Assembly: GCF_020172085.1 (NCBI RefSeq)
Contig: NZ_JAIVAT010000007.1
Location: 868,001 to 932,000 of the forward strand
DNA length: 64,000 nt
Source: Rossellomorea aquimaris
GTDB lineage: Bacteria > Bacillota > Bacilli > Bacillales > Bacillaceae_B
Reading direction: 5' to 3'
Shown: one piece after another, positions 1 through 9,100 of the stretch
How the letters are laid out: the number at the start of each line of letters is the position of its first letter
Numbering within the stretch: the first letter of the stretch is position 1
The notes under the pieces: model-generated
Told to the model about the DNA's origin: nothing
The model's database searches: none
The model's input: the letters and a program-made list of their open reading frames with translations, nothing else
Translations under genes and position numbers: made by a program

Positions 1-10
1 AATGGCAGGT

Positions 11-42
11 AGCGTCCCGAAGCGTGATTTGGGACGTTTTTT
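11..42 (+). terminator. Intrinsic terminator of a gene left of the window
   Basis: GCGTCCC and GGGACGT form a 7 bp stem followed by a run of six T. It probably ends a rightward gene lying outside the window. Confidence 0.7.
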
Positions 43-58
43 GTTGCAGGGTGGGGAC

Positions 59-177
59 TTATTATCGAGTTTGGCCGGTTTATTATCGACTTTTCGGATA
101 TATTATCGAGTTTGGACCATTTATTATCGACTTTGACAATATATTATCGACTTTCCCCCTTTTATTATCAACTTCCA
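59..177. repeat. Periodic array, core TATTATCGA(C/G)TTT, 6 units
   Basis: TATTATCGA or a one-base variant begins at 60, 81, 101, 122, 142 and 163, so the step is 20-21 bp. Most copies are followed by STTT. The roughly 8 bases between cores are not conserved. The 20/21 alternation breaks the reading frame, so this is not a coding repeat. No function is recognised. Confidence 0.85.
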
Positions 178-214
178 ATCCATAAACAAATGCCTGCACC
201 AGAGCTGCTTCCCG

Positions 215-312
215 TTTATTTTCAAAAACATGATACTTATTTTCAAAACTGCCGCTTTTATTTTCAATATCCAGGATATATTTTCAAAACAGACCAACTT
301 ATTTTCAAATCC
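215..312. repeat. Periodic array, core TATTTTCAA, 5 units
   Basis: TATTTTCAA begins at 217, 238, 259, 279 and 300 (steps 21, 21, 20, 21), with unrelated spacers. It lies about 40 bp after the TATTATCGA array, has the same period but a different core, and ends about 80 bp before the start of the DMT transporter gene. Confidence 0.85.
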
Positions 313-392
313 ATCCAACCACCCATACATCTTTCCCTTGGACGAGCATACCTTGATAAAAAGAACCCATGCTCAGAAAGGATGCCCCGTCC

Positions 393-1316
393 ATGATTCC
401 AGTCAAAGCAAAGGTTGCCGCCTCTTTATATGCCACAATGTCCATCAGCTTCTGGGGGATATCCTTCGTATCGACGAAAGCGGTGCTGGATACCCTTGAT
501 CCGTATACTCTCCTCGTTCTCCGGTTTGCGATCGGAGCACTGTTTCTATTCATGCTGTTACTTTTAAAAAGATATCGAATCACCATTCCCCTGAAGTATA
601 TTCCTCACCTGATCATACTGGGTGTACTCGGGGTCTTCATTCATCAAGTCATCCAGGCTTCGGCCTTGCTTACGATCGATGCTTCATCAGCAGGATGGAT
701 GATTTCATTTTCTCCTGTGTTCACCGTCCTCCTCTCTATGGTGTTTCTACATGAAAAAATGACTATCCCCAAAGCGGTGGGGATGGTCGTTGCGATTACG
801 GGTGTGTTGATGGTGACGACAGCGAGGAGCGGGCAGTCTATCGGTTTTGCAGTCAATATCGGGTACATCCTGATGATTCTCAGTACACTGAACTGGGCCA
901 TCTACTCCGTGCTGCTGAAGAAACTTCAGATCGAGCTGCCATCTCTCGTCATCACATTTTATATGAGTCTGCTCGGTTTGAGTTTGACCATCCCTTTTCT
1001 GATCCGGAACCGGGGGTGGGAAGGGATGTCCCTTTTATCACATGTGGAATGGGCCCACTTGATGTTCCTTGGTGTGTTTGTCTCAGGTATCGCGTATTGG
1101 TATTGGGCGAAAGCTCTGGAAGTATTGGATGCTTCCAAGGTGTCGATGTTTCTGTATTTGGAACCTGTCACTACTCTCATAGCGGCGATTCTTCTCCTGC
1201 ACGAGAAAATTTTCTTCATAAGCATCTTGGGGGGCGTCATAATTATAATAGGAGTTGTTATTGTAAATGGCCAGATGATTTCTGTTTTCCATCGGTTTCT
1301 ATGGAGGAGACGATAA
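393..1316 (+). CDS. EamA/DMT-superfamily transporter
   Basis: Probable inner-membrane exporter of the drug/metabolite transporter superfamily. About 307 residues, the usual size, with ten predicted hydrophobic segments in two EamA halves. The first half starts with SFWGISFVSTKA and the second with LSTLNWAIYSVLLKK. The C-terminus is short and basic (HRFLWRRR). I chose ATG 393 because AGAAAGG lies 11 bases upstream; an in-frame ATG at 369 lacks a ribosome site. The substrate cannot be read from sequence. The cysteine dioxygenase gene follows after 18 bp and is probably cotranscribed, so export of a sulfur amino acid or its oxidation product is possible, but this is inference. Confidence 0.9.
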   Translation: MIPVKAKVAASLYATMSISFWGISFVSTKAVLDTLDPYTLLVLRFAIGALFLFMLLLLKRYRITIPLKYIPHLIILGVLGVFIHQVIQASALLTIDASSAGWMISFSPVFTVLLSMVFLHEKMTIPKAVGMVVAITGVLMVTTARSGQSIGFAVNIGYILMILSTLNWAIYSVLLKKLQIELPSLVITFYMSLLGLSLTIPFLIRNRGWEGMSLLSHVEWAHLMFLGVFVSGIAYWYWAKALEVLDASKVSMFLYLEPVTTLIAAILLLHEKIFFISILGGVIIIIGVVIVNGQMISVFHRFLWRRR

Positions 1317-1334
1317 CATCAGGGGGGGATCGCT

Positions 1335-1886
1335 GTGACCTTACGTGAACGGATTAAGAATAGATTGAACGAATGGACCAACCCGTCATCCAAAGAACTG
1401 AAAGAAATCTTGCAGTCTCTTAACCTAAGTCTTGATGATCTAGAACCATACTTACAATCTCCAGAAGGAAAGCCATATTATCGAAAGCTCCTTTATCAAA
1501 ATGAAATAGTAGAAATTCTCGTGATGAATTGGTCTGAAATCGAATGTGCTCCGCATGATCACGGTGAATCAAAAGGATGGATTCAAGTCATGAATGGGAC
1601 TTCAGTCAATACAATCTTTGAAGTTAAGGAAGACGGGCTTCCACGTGAGATATTTGATCGCGAATATAGGGAAGGTTCATTCTTCTTTGCACCTAAAAAA
1701 GGTGTTCACAAAATGAAGAAGGAGGGAAGGGAAGATTTAGTGACCCTCCATATCTATTCCCCGCCCATTCAAGGGATGAAAGTGTATGACTTGGAAAAAT
1801 GCGCTGCCTGTGTTGTTTCTGAAGAGTGTGGGGCATGGTGGCCGGATCATATTAGGCAAAAGGTGAAGGAAATGCAATTAAAATAG
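1335..1886 (+). CDS. Cysteine dioxygenase (type I, cupin)
   Basis: Oxidises cysteine to cysteine sulfinate with a mononuclear non-heme iron in the cytoplasm. The 183-residue length is normal for bacterial CDO. The iron ligands of the first cupin motif are visible as APHDHGESKGW (two His), and the third His lies in the later FFFAPKKGVHKM segment. A C-terminal CAAC cluster follows. Start is GTG 1335, six bases after a run of G (AGGGGGGG). It sits 18 bp behind the transporter gene and ends in a strong terminator. Confidence 0.9.
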   Translation: MTLRERIKNRLNEWTNPSSKELKEILQSLNLSLDDLEPYLQSPEGKPYYRKLLYQNEIVEILVMNWSEIECAPHDHGESKGWIQVMNGTSVNTIFEVKEDGLPREIFDREYREGSFFFAPKKGVHKMKKEGREDLVTLHIYSPPIQGMKVYDLEKCAACVVSEECGAWWPDHIRQKVKEMQLK

Positions 1887-1924
1887 AAAGAGCGTTTCTC
1901 CATGTCGGAGGAACGCTCTTTCTA
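1885..1924. terminator. Bidirectional terminator between convergent genes
   Basis: AGAAAGAGCGTTTCTCC pairs with its near-complement GGAGGAACGCTCTTTCT around an ATGT loop, with U-rich tails on both strands. It serves the dioxygenase gene and the convergent glycosidase gene. Confidence 0.85.
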
Positions 1925-3475
1925 TTAATGCACTCTTACCGTTTTAGCATCTTTGCTTTCCACGCCTGTAGGAGAAACAGAGGTTACCCCATAGGTGTAC
2001 ATCCCGTCTTTTTCAACGGAAATATCTTCATAGGTTGTAAGATCATCTTGGGAATACACGACATCCACGATGTTCGCAGGGTTCGTGTAATCTCCCTCTT
2101 TCACTCCATCAAAGCGGTAAATGACATACTTTCTGGCATCTGAGTGTTTTTTGTCATCAATGGTCAAGGTAATAGCCTCTGCCTGTTTGGCTGCTTTCAC
2201 CGTGTTCGGTTTCTTTGGAAGGGCATCATTGTTCCAAGGCGTGGCCGGAGTCAAGGCTTTCTCCGTATAGATTTCATTTCGTAAGATGTCGGCATATCCA
2301 AGACGGTTTGCAAAAATTTGACGAAGTGAGAAATGCATTTGTCCAAGGGCTGTTCCATTATCTCGGTTATCCGTGATTTGTCCTGGCAGTTCATAAGGGT
2401 TGAACCATTCCTGGTCAAAGTTGTCGCCTACCTTATAATCGGCCATCCCGATATAAAGATTGACAGGATGCTCGTAGGAATATTCATTCACTTCATTGCT
2501 CCACCAATCGAGAAGGATGGAGTAGTTGGCGACAGCGAGTTTCCTGGACCAATAGATTTGTGGAGTAATATAGTCGATGCTCCCATCTTTGATCCATTGG
2601 CGGGTGTCGGCATATAAGTCATCATAATTCGTTTGACCTGCCTGTGTTTCACTACCAGTTGGATCATCGGCGATGTTTCTCCAAACGCCAAATGGAGAAA
2701 TCCCAAATTGGACATACTCTTTGATGTCTTTGATTGCTGTGTTGATGTCTGCTACTAGCTCATCGACGTTGTTACGTCTCCAGTCGTCGATTGAATCGAA
2801 GCTACTGCCGTATTTCTCGTATGTATCTTGATCTGGGAAGGTTTCTCCTGCAATTTTATAAGGGTAGAAATAATCATCCATATGAATTGCTTCTATGTCA
2901 TAGTTGCTCACTAACTCTTTTACAGTATCAATCAAGTATTCTTGTACTTCAGGGATTCCAGGGTTGAGATAGTACTGCTTGCCATACTTCAGGACCCATT
3001 CCGGATGAAGCTTGGCCACATTATCGTCTGCGAGTGATTCGATCGTTTGATTCGCCATCGTGATCCGGTAAGGGTTCACCCAAGCTTGGACCTCGATTCC
3101 GCGTTTATGCGATTCCTGAGTCATAATGGCAAGCGGATCATAGCCTGGATCGGTTCCTTGCTCGGCACCCGTAATATATTGGGACCACGGGGCAAGCTCG
3201 GAAGGATACAAGGCATCAGCTGTCGGTTTGACCTGATAGACCACCGTGTTGAAATTCAATTCCTTTAATTCGTCGAGGGTAGTGACCACCCAATCGGTAA
3301 ACTCCTGCTTGTCCATTCCGGCCGCCATGTCAATATTGACTACTGTGGCAATCCACGCAGCCCGCATCTCGTGCTTCGGTGATTGAGTTTCAGCAGCGCT
3401 TGCTTTTCCGGTTGAGAAAGGGAGAGCAAGTGAGAACAACATCACCGCCATGATCATGTACTTTACTGTTTTCAT
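1925..3475 (-). CDS. yngK: Secreted GH10-like glycosidase (DUF187 family, YngK-like)
   Basis: Extracellular glycoside-hydrolase-like protein of about 516 residues. It has a Sec signal peptide (KTVKYMIMAVMLFSLALPF, cleavage near AxA). The GHL10/DUF187 barrel begins at HEMRAAWIATVVNIDM and carries typical segments VYQVKPTADALYPS, WVNPYRIT, AIHMDDYFYPY and ITPQIYWSR. The C-terminal ~90 residues resemble a fibronectin-III-like domain. Start is the ATG at 3475, where GAGGAG is seven bases upstream; an ATG two codons earlier is too close. B. subtilis YngK has the same size and layout. The substrate is unknown; a peptidoglycan or other polysaccharide is usual speculation. Confidence 0.85.
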   Translation of the reverse strand: MKTVKYMIMAVMLFSLALPFSTGKASAAETQSPKHEMRAAWIATVVNIDMAAGMDKQEFTDWVVTTLDELKELNFNTVVYQVKPTADALYPSELAPWSQYITGAEQGTDPGYDPLAIMTQESHKRGIEVQAWVNPYRITMANQTIESLADDNVAKLHPEWVLKYGKQYYLNPGIPEVQEYLIDTVKELVSNYDIEAIHMDDYFYPYKIAGETFPDQDTYEKYGSSFDSIDDWRRNNVDELVADINTAIKDIKEYVQFGISPFGVWRNIADDPTGSETQAGQTNYDDLYADTRQWIKDGSIDYITPQIYWSRKLAVANYSILLDWWSNEVNEYSYEHPVNLYIGMADYKVGDNFDQEWFNPYELPGQITDNRDNGTALGQMHFSLRQIFANRLGYADILRNEIYTEKALTPATPWNNDALPKKPNTVKAAKQAEAITLTIDDKKHSDARKYVIYRFDGVKEGDYTNPANIVDVVYSQDDLTTYEDISVEKDGMYTYGVTSVSPTGVESKDAKTVRVH

Positions 3476-3751
3476 TAACATACTCCTCTCGTTTTGGTAA
3501 AAGTAACCGTTTTCATTTTGTTGAAATAATACTTCAATAAAATTCAGAAAAATATGAAATATTATTTCTAATTTCATTATAATAGGTCTTGAACTAATGG
3601 TATATAGTACCAACGAGGTGAAAAATCTGAATATTCAATCGGTAAACAGGATAATAGGACTAGGTGAATCGTTCTAAAATACATGAAAAAGGAAAGAATG
3701 AATACCAATCTGGTGTAAAATAGGAGAGAGGCCAATTGGGGAGTGGATGAT

Positions 3752-4795
3752 ATGTTCAAGGACATAGCCATAGATCAATGTGATTTCGATCGGTATACAT
3801 TCGTGGATGTCCGGTCTCCTTCTGAATACAGGGAAATAACGATTCCGGGAAGCGTGAACATTCCTGTATTTGATGATGGAGAGCGGGCAGAAGTAGGGAC
3901 GCTGTACAAGAAAGTAAGTAAAGAAGTGGCAATGGAGCGGGGATTGGAGATCTTTTCGGCTAAGCTTCCCCGTTTCATCAAAGAATGTAAGAAGCTGGAT
4001 GGTCAGATTGTTGTGTTTTGCTGGAGGGGTGGCATGAGGAGCAAAGCCGCGGCAACCTTCCTGGATTTGATGGGGATGAAGACATTACGGGTCCAAGGCG
4101 GAGTAAGAGCTTATCGGCACTGGGTGTTGAAGGGGCTTGAGGAATTTGAAATGAAATCGGACACCTTTGTATTGAACGGTGGGACAGGCATCGGAAAGAC
4201 CGCTATTTTGAAAGAACTTCAGAAGGAAGGGTATCCAATTCTTGATATTGAAGGACTGGCCAACCATCGAGGCTCCATCTTTGGGGAAATCGGGCTGACC
4301 GCCAACAATCAGAAAACATTCGATTCCCTCCTTTTCCAAGAACTGAAGAAGCTGAAGAAATCTCCCTTTCTCTTATTTGAAGCAGAAAGTAAACGGATCG
4401 GAAAGCTGCTTCTCCCAGATTTCCTGGTGGAGGTGAAAGAGAAGAATGCGTTTCATCTCTTCATCGAGATGCCAATGAAGATGAGGGTGGATCATATTTT
4501 ACAAGAGTATCGCCTGCACGAGCATCATGAGGAATTTGTAGAAGCGTTCAGGTTGATCAAGAGAAGGATCCACAGCCCGGTGGCAAATGAAATTGAGGCT
4601 GAGTTGAAAGAGAAAAACTACGAGCGAATTCTGGAGCTGCTCCTGGAGTATTATTATGATCCGCGATACAGGCATATGGCGAACCAATATCCTGCGGAAA
4701 GAAGGGTCACGATCAAGGTCCATTCAATCGAAGAAGCCTATCAGGAGATCAAAAAGCTTCTTCAGGAAAAAAGTTCATTGGTTCCTGTGCAGTAA
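3752..4795 (+). CDS. mnmH: tRNA 2-selenouridine synthase MnmH (SelU/YbbB)
   Basis: Exchanges sulfur for selenium, via a geranylated intermediate, at the wobble 2-thiouridine of some tRNAs. The N-terminal rhodanese domain has the catalytic Cys at about residue 90 in VFCWRGGMRS. The C-terminal P-loop domain has GGTGIGKT at about 143-150, then GLANHRGSIFGEIG, a family signature. At 347 residues it is full length. I start it at ATG 3752, eight bases after GGGGAG; GTG 3743 is too close to that site. Selenophosphate synthase (selD) is not in this window. A terminator follows at once. Confidence 0.93.
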   Translation: MFKDIAIDQCDFDRYTFVDVRSPSEYREITIPGSVNIPVFDDGERAEVGTLYKKVSKEVAMERGLEIFSAKLPRFIKECKKLDGQIVVFCWRGGMRSKAAATFLDLMGMKTLRVQGGVRAYRHWVLKGLEEFEMKSDTFVLNGGTGIGKTAILKELQKEGYPILDIEGLANHRGSIFGEIGLTANNQKTFDSLLFQELKKLKKSPFLLFEAESKRIGKLLLPDFLVEVKEKNAFHLFIEMPMKMRVDHILQEYRLHEHHEEFVEAFRLIKRRIHSPVANEIEAELKEKNYERILELLLEYYYDPRYRHMANQYPAERRVTIKVHSIEEAYQEIKKLLQEKSSLVPVQ

Positions 4796-4827
4796 GACCT
4801 TGGCCATGGGGCAAGGTCTTTCTTTTT
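4794..4827 (+). terminator. Intrinsic terminator after mnmH
   Basis: AAGACCTTG pairs with CAAGGTCTT around a nine-base loop, followed by TCTTTTT. Confidence 0.8.
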
Positions 4828-4900
4828 ATAAAATGTTCATAGAATGGGTTGACCGTGTAGTGCACCACATGGTTTAAGATTGAAGTGTGAGGTGATGGGG

Positions 4901-5251
4901 GTGTACAAGGTAAGCGAATTCTCCAAGATGACGGGGCTGAGTAAGGAAACACTGCGTTACTATGCCGAAATCAAGCTGCTTGAACCTGTATATATAGATC
5001 CTGCAAACCATTACCGCTACTATGATAATGGATCTTATCTTGTGGGGCGACTATTGGTTTACTTGAGGAGATTTAACTTTACCATACAAGAAATGCTCGC
5101 TGTCGTGAATGATGAATCCTTTGAGAATCTGGAGGAGTTAATCAAGGCGAAGAAACGGGGCCTGCAAGCTGAAGTAGAGCGAATACAAACGGTTATTCAG
5201 GAAATGGACGATTTCTTTGAAATGGGAATGGGGGATGAAATGGATGATTAA
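4901..5251 (+). CDS. MerR-family transcriptional regulator
   Basis: Short one-component DNA-binding regulator of about 116 residues. The N-terminal winged helix has VSEFSKMTGLSKETLRYYAEIKLL followed by the NHYRYYD wing. A coiled dimerisation helix fills the C-terminal third. No metal-binding cysteines or large effector domain are visible. AGGTGAT, which matches the 16S 3' end well, precedes GTG 4901; ATG 4895 overlaps that site and is the alternative. It overlaps the next gene by eight bases, so the two are probably translationally coupled and the regulator may sense what the SRPBCC protein handles. Confidence 0.85.
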   Translation: MYKVSEFSKMTGLSKETLRYYAEIKLLEPVYIDPANHYRYYDNGSYLVGRLLVYLRRFNFTIQEMLAVVNDESFENLEELIKAKKRGLQAEVERIQTVIQEMDDFFEMGMGDEMDD

Positions 5252-5699
5252 ATGGCATGAAGAACGGATCATACCAGTCAATATTGAAACGGTATGGCAT
5301 TTATTCGAGCTTGAAAACATTCAGCGCATTATGCCTAATGTCGTTGAAAACAAGGTGCTGGAACAAAAAGAAGGAGTGGTCGGCTCGACCTACCAGCAGA
5401 AATACAAAGAGGGAAAAAGGATTGAAACGTACATCGTTGAAGATCTGGAATACGAAAATACTCCTGACAAAAAGCACAACAAAATCGGCTTCACACTGGC
5501 AAAGGCATTTGACATTGAGGCTGCATTCACCCTGCATAAAATAGATGAGCAGCAAACCAGATTCATCTATACAGGGGAAAACAGAGGACTGAACTTCCTG
5601 GGCAAAGTACTCCTCAAACTCGGTGGAGAAAAAAACAACAATAAAGTCGTCACCGAATTCATGGACAGAGTGGAAGCAGAAGCACGGAAAGAAGCGTAA
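5244..5699 (+). CDS. SRPBCC / polyketide-cyclase-fold protein
   Basis: A cytosolic START-like helix-grip protein of about 151 residues. The opening WHEERIIPVNIETVWHLFELENIQRIMP is typical of SRPBCC proteins that bind hydrophobic ligands. The C-terminal long helix ends in FMDRVEAEARK. Start ATG 5244 lies nine bases after GGGGGA and inside the end of the MerR gene. No catalytic residues can be assigned. The gene ends directly on a perfect 23 bp inverted repeat that could also terminate transcription. Confidence 0.75.
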   Translation: MIKWHEERIIPVNIETVWHLFELENIQRIMPNVVENKVLEQKEGVVGSTYQQKYKEGKRIETYIVEDLEYENTPDKKHNKIGFTLAKAFDIEAAFTLHKIDEQQTRFIYTGENRGLNFLGKVLLKLGGEKNNNKVVTEFMDRVEAEARKEA

Positions 5700-5748
5700 G
5701 AAAGAGGGACGGACCTCCGATTTTTTCGGAGGTCCGTCCCTCTTTCTT
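5698..5748. repeat. Perfect 23 bp inverted repeat carrying GAGGGACGGACCTC
   Basis: The arms 5698-5720 and 5726-5748 are exact reverse complements around TTTTT. The core is the GAGGGACGGACCTC motif found again at seven other places. It abuts the stop codon of the SRPBCC gene and could act as a terminator, though it lacks a clean T-run after the stem. Confidence 0.9.
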
Positions 5749-5826
5749 GTGGTTTGGAAAAATGATTATCTGGGAATAGAAGAAGAGTTTCAGCTGATGA
5801 ATGGTCGATTGGTCCCATTTGAATTA

Positions 5827-5840
5827 GAGGTCCGTCCCTC
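5827..5840. repeat. GAGGTCCGTCCCTC element
   Basis: Reverse-oriented copy of the GAGGGACGGACCTC motif, 79 bp after the perfect inverted repeat. The 78 bp between hold no gene I can support. Confidence 0.8.
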
Positions 5841-6191
5841 CTAGCATTACGGAAATTTCTTGCATGTTAAAAAATTTTTTTTAGTTATTATTTTGCATGA
5901 AAATTCATGTTGATTTCTGGTTGGATTTGCTTAGGAACACGAATTATTGTAAGCGATTTCTTTATTATAACATCAAGCTTTTAAAGATTCTGAATATTAA
6001 GTTAATGAGAGTGTTAATCTAACAGGCTTCCACTTTATTATTCCATATATATTTGTAAAATATACACTTTATCCATTAACATAATTTTTCGTTTTTTCTA
6101 AATTTCATGATATACTAACGAAAATTAAGAAAATTTAATTAATCGGTTATTTATTCAAAAAATATACAAGTTTAGTAGAGGAGGACATTGG
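5841..6191. other. AT-rich leader of gltAB
   Basis: About 350 bp without a gene. It holds a palindrome TGTTAatcTAACA (6012-6024) that could be an operator, and a possible -10 TATACT (6111-6116) with only a poor -35, as expected of an activator-dependent promoter. GltC and TnrA control gltAB in B. subtilis, but I do not see a convincing consensus site for either. AGAGGAGG precedes the gene. Confidence 0.4.
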
Positions 6192-9100
6192 ATGAAAACG
6201 AATCTTCCTGTAGCGCAAGGGATGTATGATCCTGCGCAAGAACATGAAGCATGTGGAATTGGAATGATCGCAAATATTGATGGGACGAAGAGTCACAGCA
6301 TCGTACAAAACGCCATTAATATTTTATGTAACTTAGAGCATCGCGGGGGACAATCGGCTGATACGAGTACCGGGGACGGTGCAGGTATCCTCACCCAAAT
6401 CCCTCATCATTTCTTTAAAAAGCAATGTGAGAAAGAAGACATCATCCTTCCGAGAAAAGGGGAATATGGGATTGGAATGGTGTTCCTTCCTGAAAATTAT
6501 GAGAAGCGCCAAAAGAGTAAAGAAATCTTTGAACGCATCATTGAAGAAGAAGGTCAAAAGACACTTGGCTGGAGACCTGTTCCTCTCAACGATTCCTTTG
6601 TAGGGAAAGTAGCATCGAAGTCAAAACCTTTCATACGACAGGTTTTCATCGGAGTATCCGAAGACATTCAATCCCGGATGGATTTCGAACGCAAGTTATA
6701 TGTGATAAGAAAGCGAATTGAAAAAGAAGTCGCAACGGTAGAAGGGCAAGAGGATGTATATCTATGTAGCTTGTCTTCCACGACCATTGTCTACAAAGGG
6801 ATGCTCATCCCGGAACAGCTCGATTCCTTTTATATTGACCTCAACCACCCTGAGTTCCGTTCAGCATTAGCACTTGTACATTCCCGCTTTAGTACAAACA
6901 CTTTTCCAAGCTGGCAACGGTCTCATCCAAACCGATATACGATTCATAATGGAGAATTCAATACGCTCAGAGGGAATGTGAACTGGATGCGCGCACGTGA
7001 AAACCTGTGCCGATCAAGTGCATTTAAGGATGAAGATTTGGAAAAAATCCTCCCCGTTATTGATGAGACAGGCAGTGATTCCTCCATGTTTGATAACTGC
7101 TTTGAATTCCTTCATTTATCAGGAAGATCCCTTGCCCATACGGCCATGATGATGGTTCCGGAACCGTGGGAAAACGATGAAACGATCCACCCCAAGAAGA
7201 AAGATTTTTACGAATACCATAGCTGTTTAATGGAGCCTTGGGATGGACCGGCAGCCCTAGTATTTACGGATGGAACCCAGATAGGTGCCTGCCTTGACCG
7301 TAACGGACTGCGTCCAGCCCGCTACTATGTGACTAAGGGGGGCATGATCGTTCTTGGATCTGAAGTAGGTGCCCTCGATATCTTTGCCGACGACATCGTG
7401 TACAAAGACCGTCTGCAGCCAGGGAAGATGCTTCTTGTCGATCTTGAGAAAGGACGAATCATACCGGATGAAGAAATCAAACTGCGTGTTGCTTCTGAGC
7501 AACCATACAGACACTGGCTTGATAATAACAAATTCGAACTGGATGATCTGCCGGAAACGACCCATGAAGTGGTTCAATTAGATTCGGAGGAAGTGCTCCT
7601 GCAGCAGCAGGCATTCGGCTATACGACAGAGGAATTGAACAAGATCATCAAGCCAATGGTGACGGATGGTAAAGATCCGGTCGGCTCGATGGGATATGAT
7701 TCACCTCTGGCGGTTCTATCGAAAAAGCCCCAGCTTCTTTATAACTACTTCAAACAATTATTTGCACAAGTCACGAACCCGCCGATCGATGCGATCCGGG
7801 AGCAGATCATTACTTCAGTCGGAACCACGATTGGTGCAGAAGGAAATCTGGTGAATCCGGGACCGGAAAGCTGCAGGCATATCCACCTCAAGACACCGAT
7901 CCTGACTGGTGAAGAACTGGAAAAGCTTAGACACCAAAATGAAAAAGGCTTTAAAGCCGTAACGTTACCAATTTTGTTTGATGTAACTGAGGAAGGAAAT
8001 CAACTTGAAGGTACTCTGGATGCTCTATATGAAAAAGCTGACCAGGCCGTAGCAGGTGGCGCGACCCTCCTTATTTTATCCGACCGAGGTGTGGTGAAGG
8101 ATAAGGCAGCGATTCCAGCCCTTCTTGCTGTTTCCGGTCTGCATCACCATCTGATCCGCAAAGGGACGCGTACAACCGTCAGCATCCTGCTCGAATCGGG
8201 AGAGCCACGGGAAGTCCATCATTTTGCAACCCTTCTTGGATACGGGGCAGAAGCTATTTATCCATATTTAGCGTTTGAGACATTGCGGGATTTGATTGGA
8301 AAAGGTGAGCTTCAAGACAAAACGTATGAACAAGCGGTGAACAGCTTTGTGAAATCGGGAACAGACGGTGTCATCAAAGTTCTATCCAAAATGGGGATTT
8401 CTACTATACAAAGTTACCGTGGTGCGCAAATCTTTGAAGCGGTGGGCATCCATAAGGATGTCATCGATAAATACTTCACCCGTACCGCCTCAAGACTCGG
8501 TGGAATCGGGATGGATATCATCGAAAAAGAAGTGCTTTTAAGACATCGAAAAGCATTCAATGATCGTAAAGACAATCAACGTACATTGGAGTCGGGAGAC
8601 GAATTCCAATATCGTAATAACGGAGAGGATCATGCGTACAACCCAAGTACGATCCACACACTCCAACATGCATGCCGTACGAATAATTATGAACTATTCA
8701 AGAAATATTCCAATATGCTGACGGATGAAAAGCAGAATCTGCAGTCATTGCGAGGACTCCTTTCATTTAAAGAAACGAAGCCTATCCCGATTGAAGAGGT
8801 GGAATCAGTCGAAGAAATCTGTCGCCGTTTCAAGACCGGCGCGATGTCATTCGGCTCCATCAGTCAGGAAGCCCATGAAGCATTGGCAATTGCCATGAAT
8901 AAAATCGGTGGGCGGAGTAATTCAGGAGAAGGCGGGGAGCATCCAAACCGGTTCGTTCCGGATGAAAATGGGGATTCACGCCGCAGTTCGATCAAGCAAG
9001 TGGCCTCAGGACGCTTTGGTGTCACAAGTCACTATCTCGTAAACGCAGACGAAATCCAAATCAAGGTCGCCCAAGGGGCAAAACCGGGTGAAGGAGGACA

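Noticed and set aside
60-312. The periodic arrays as CRISPR arrays
   Set aside because: Cores are only 8-10 bp, spacers about 11 bp, the core differs at each locus and no cas gene is present; this is not CRISPR architecture.
112-396. Open frames over the arrays at the window start (both strands)
   Set aside because: They read through the 20-21 bp arrays, whose step is not a multiple of three throughout, have no ribosome site and encode low-complexity Tyr/Phe-rich sequence.
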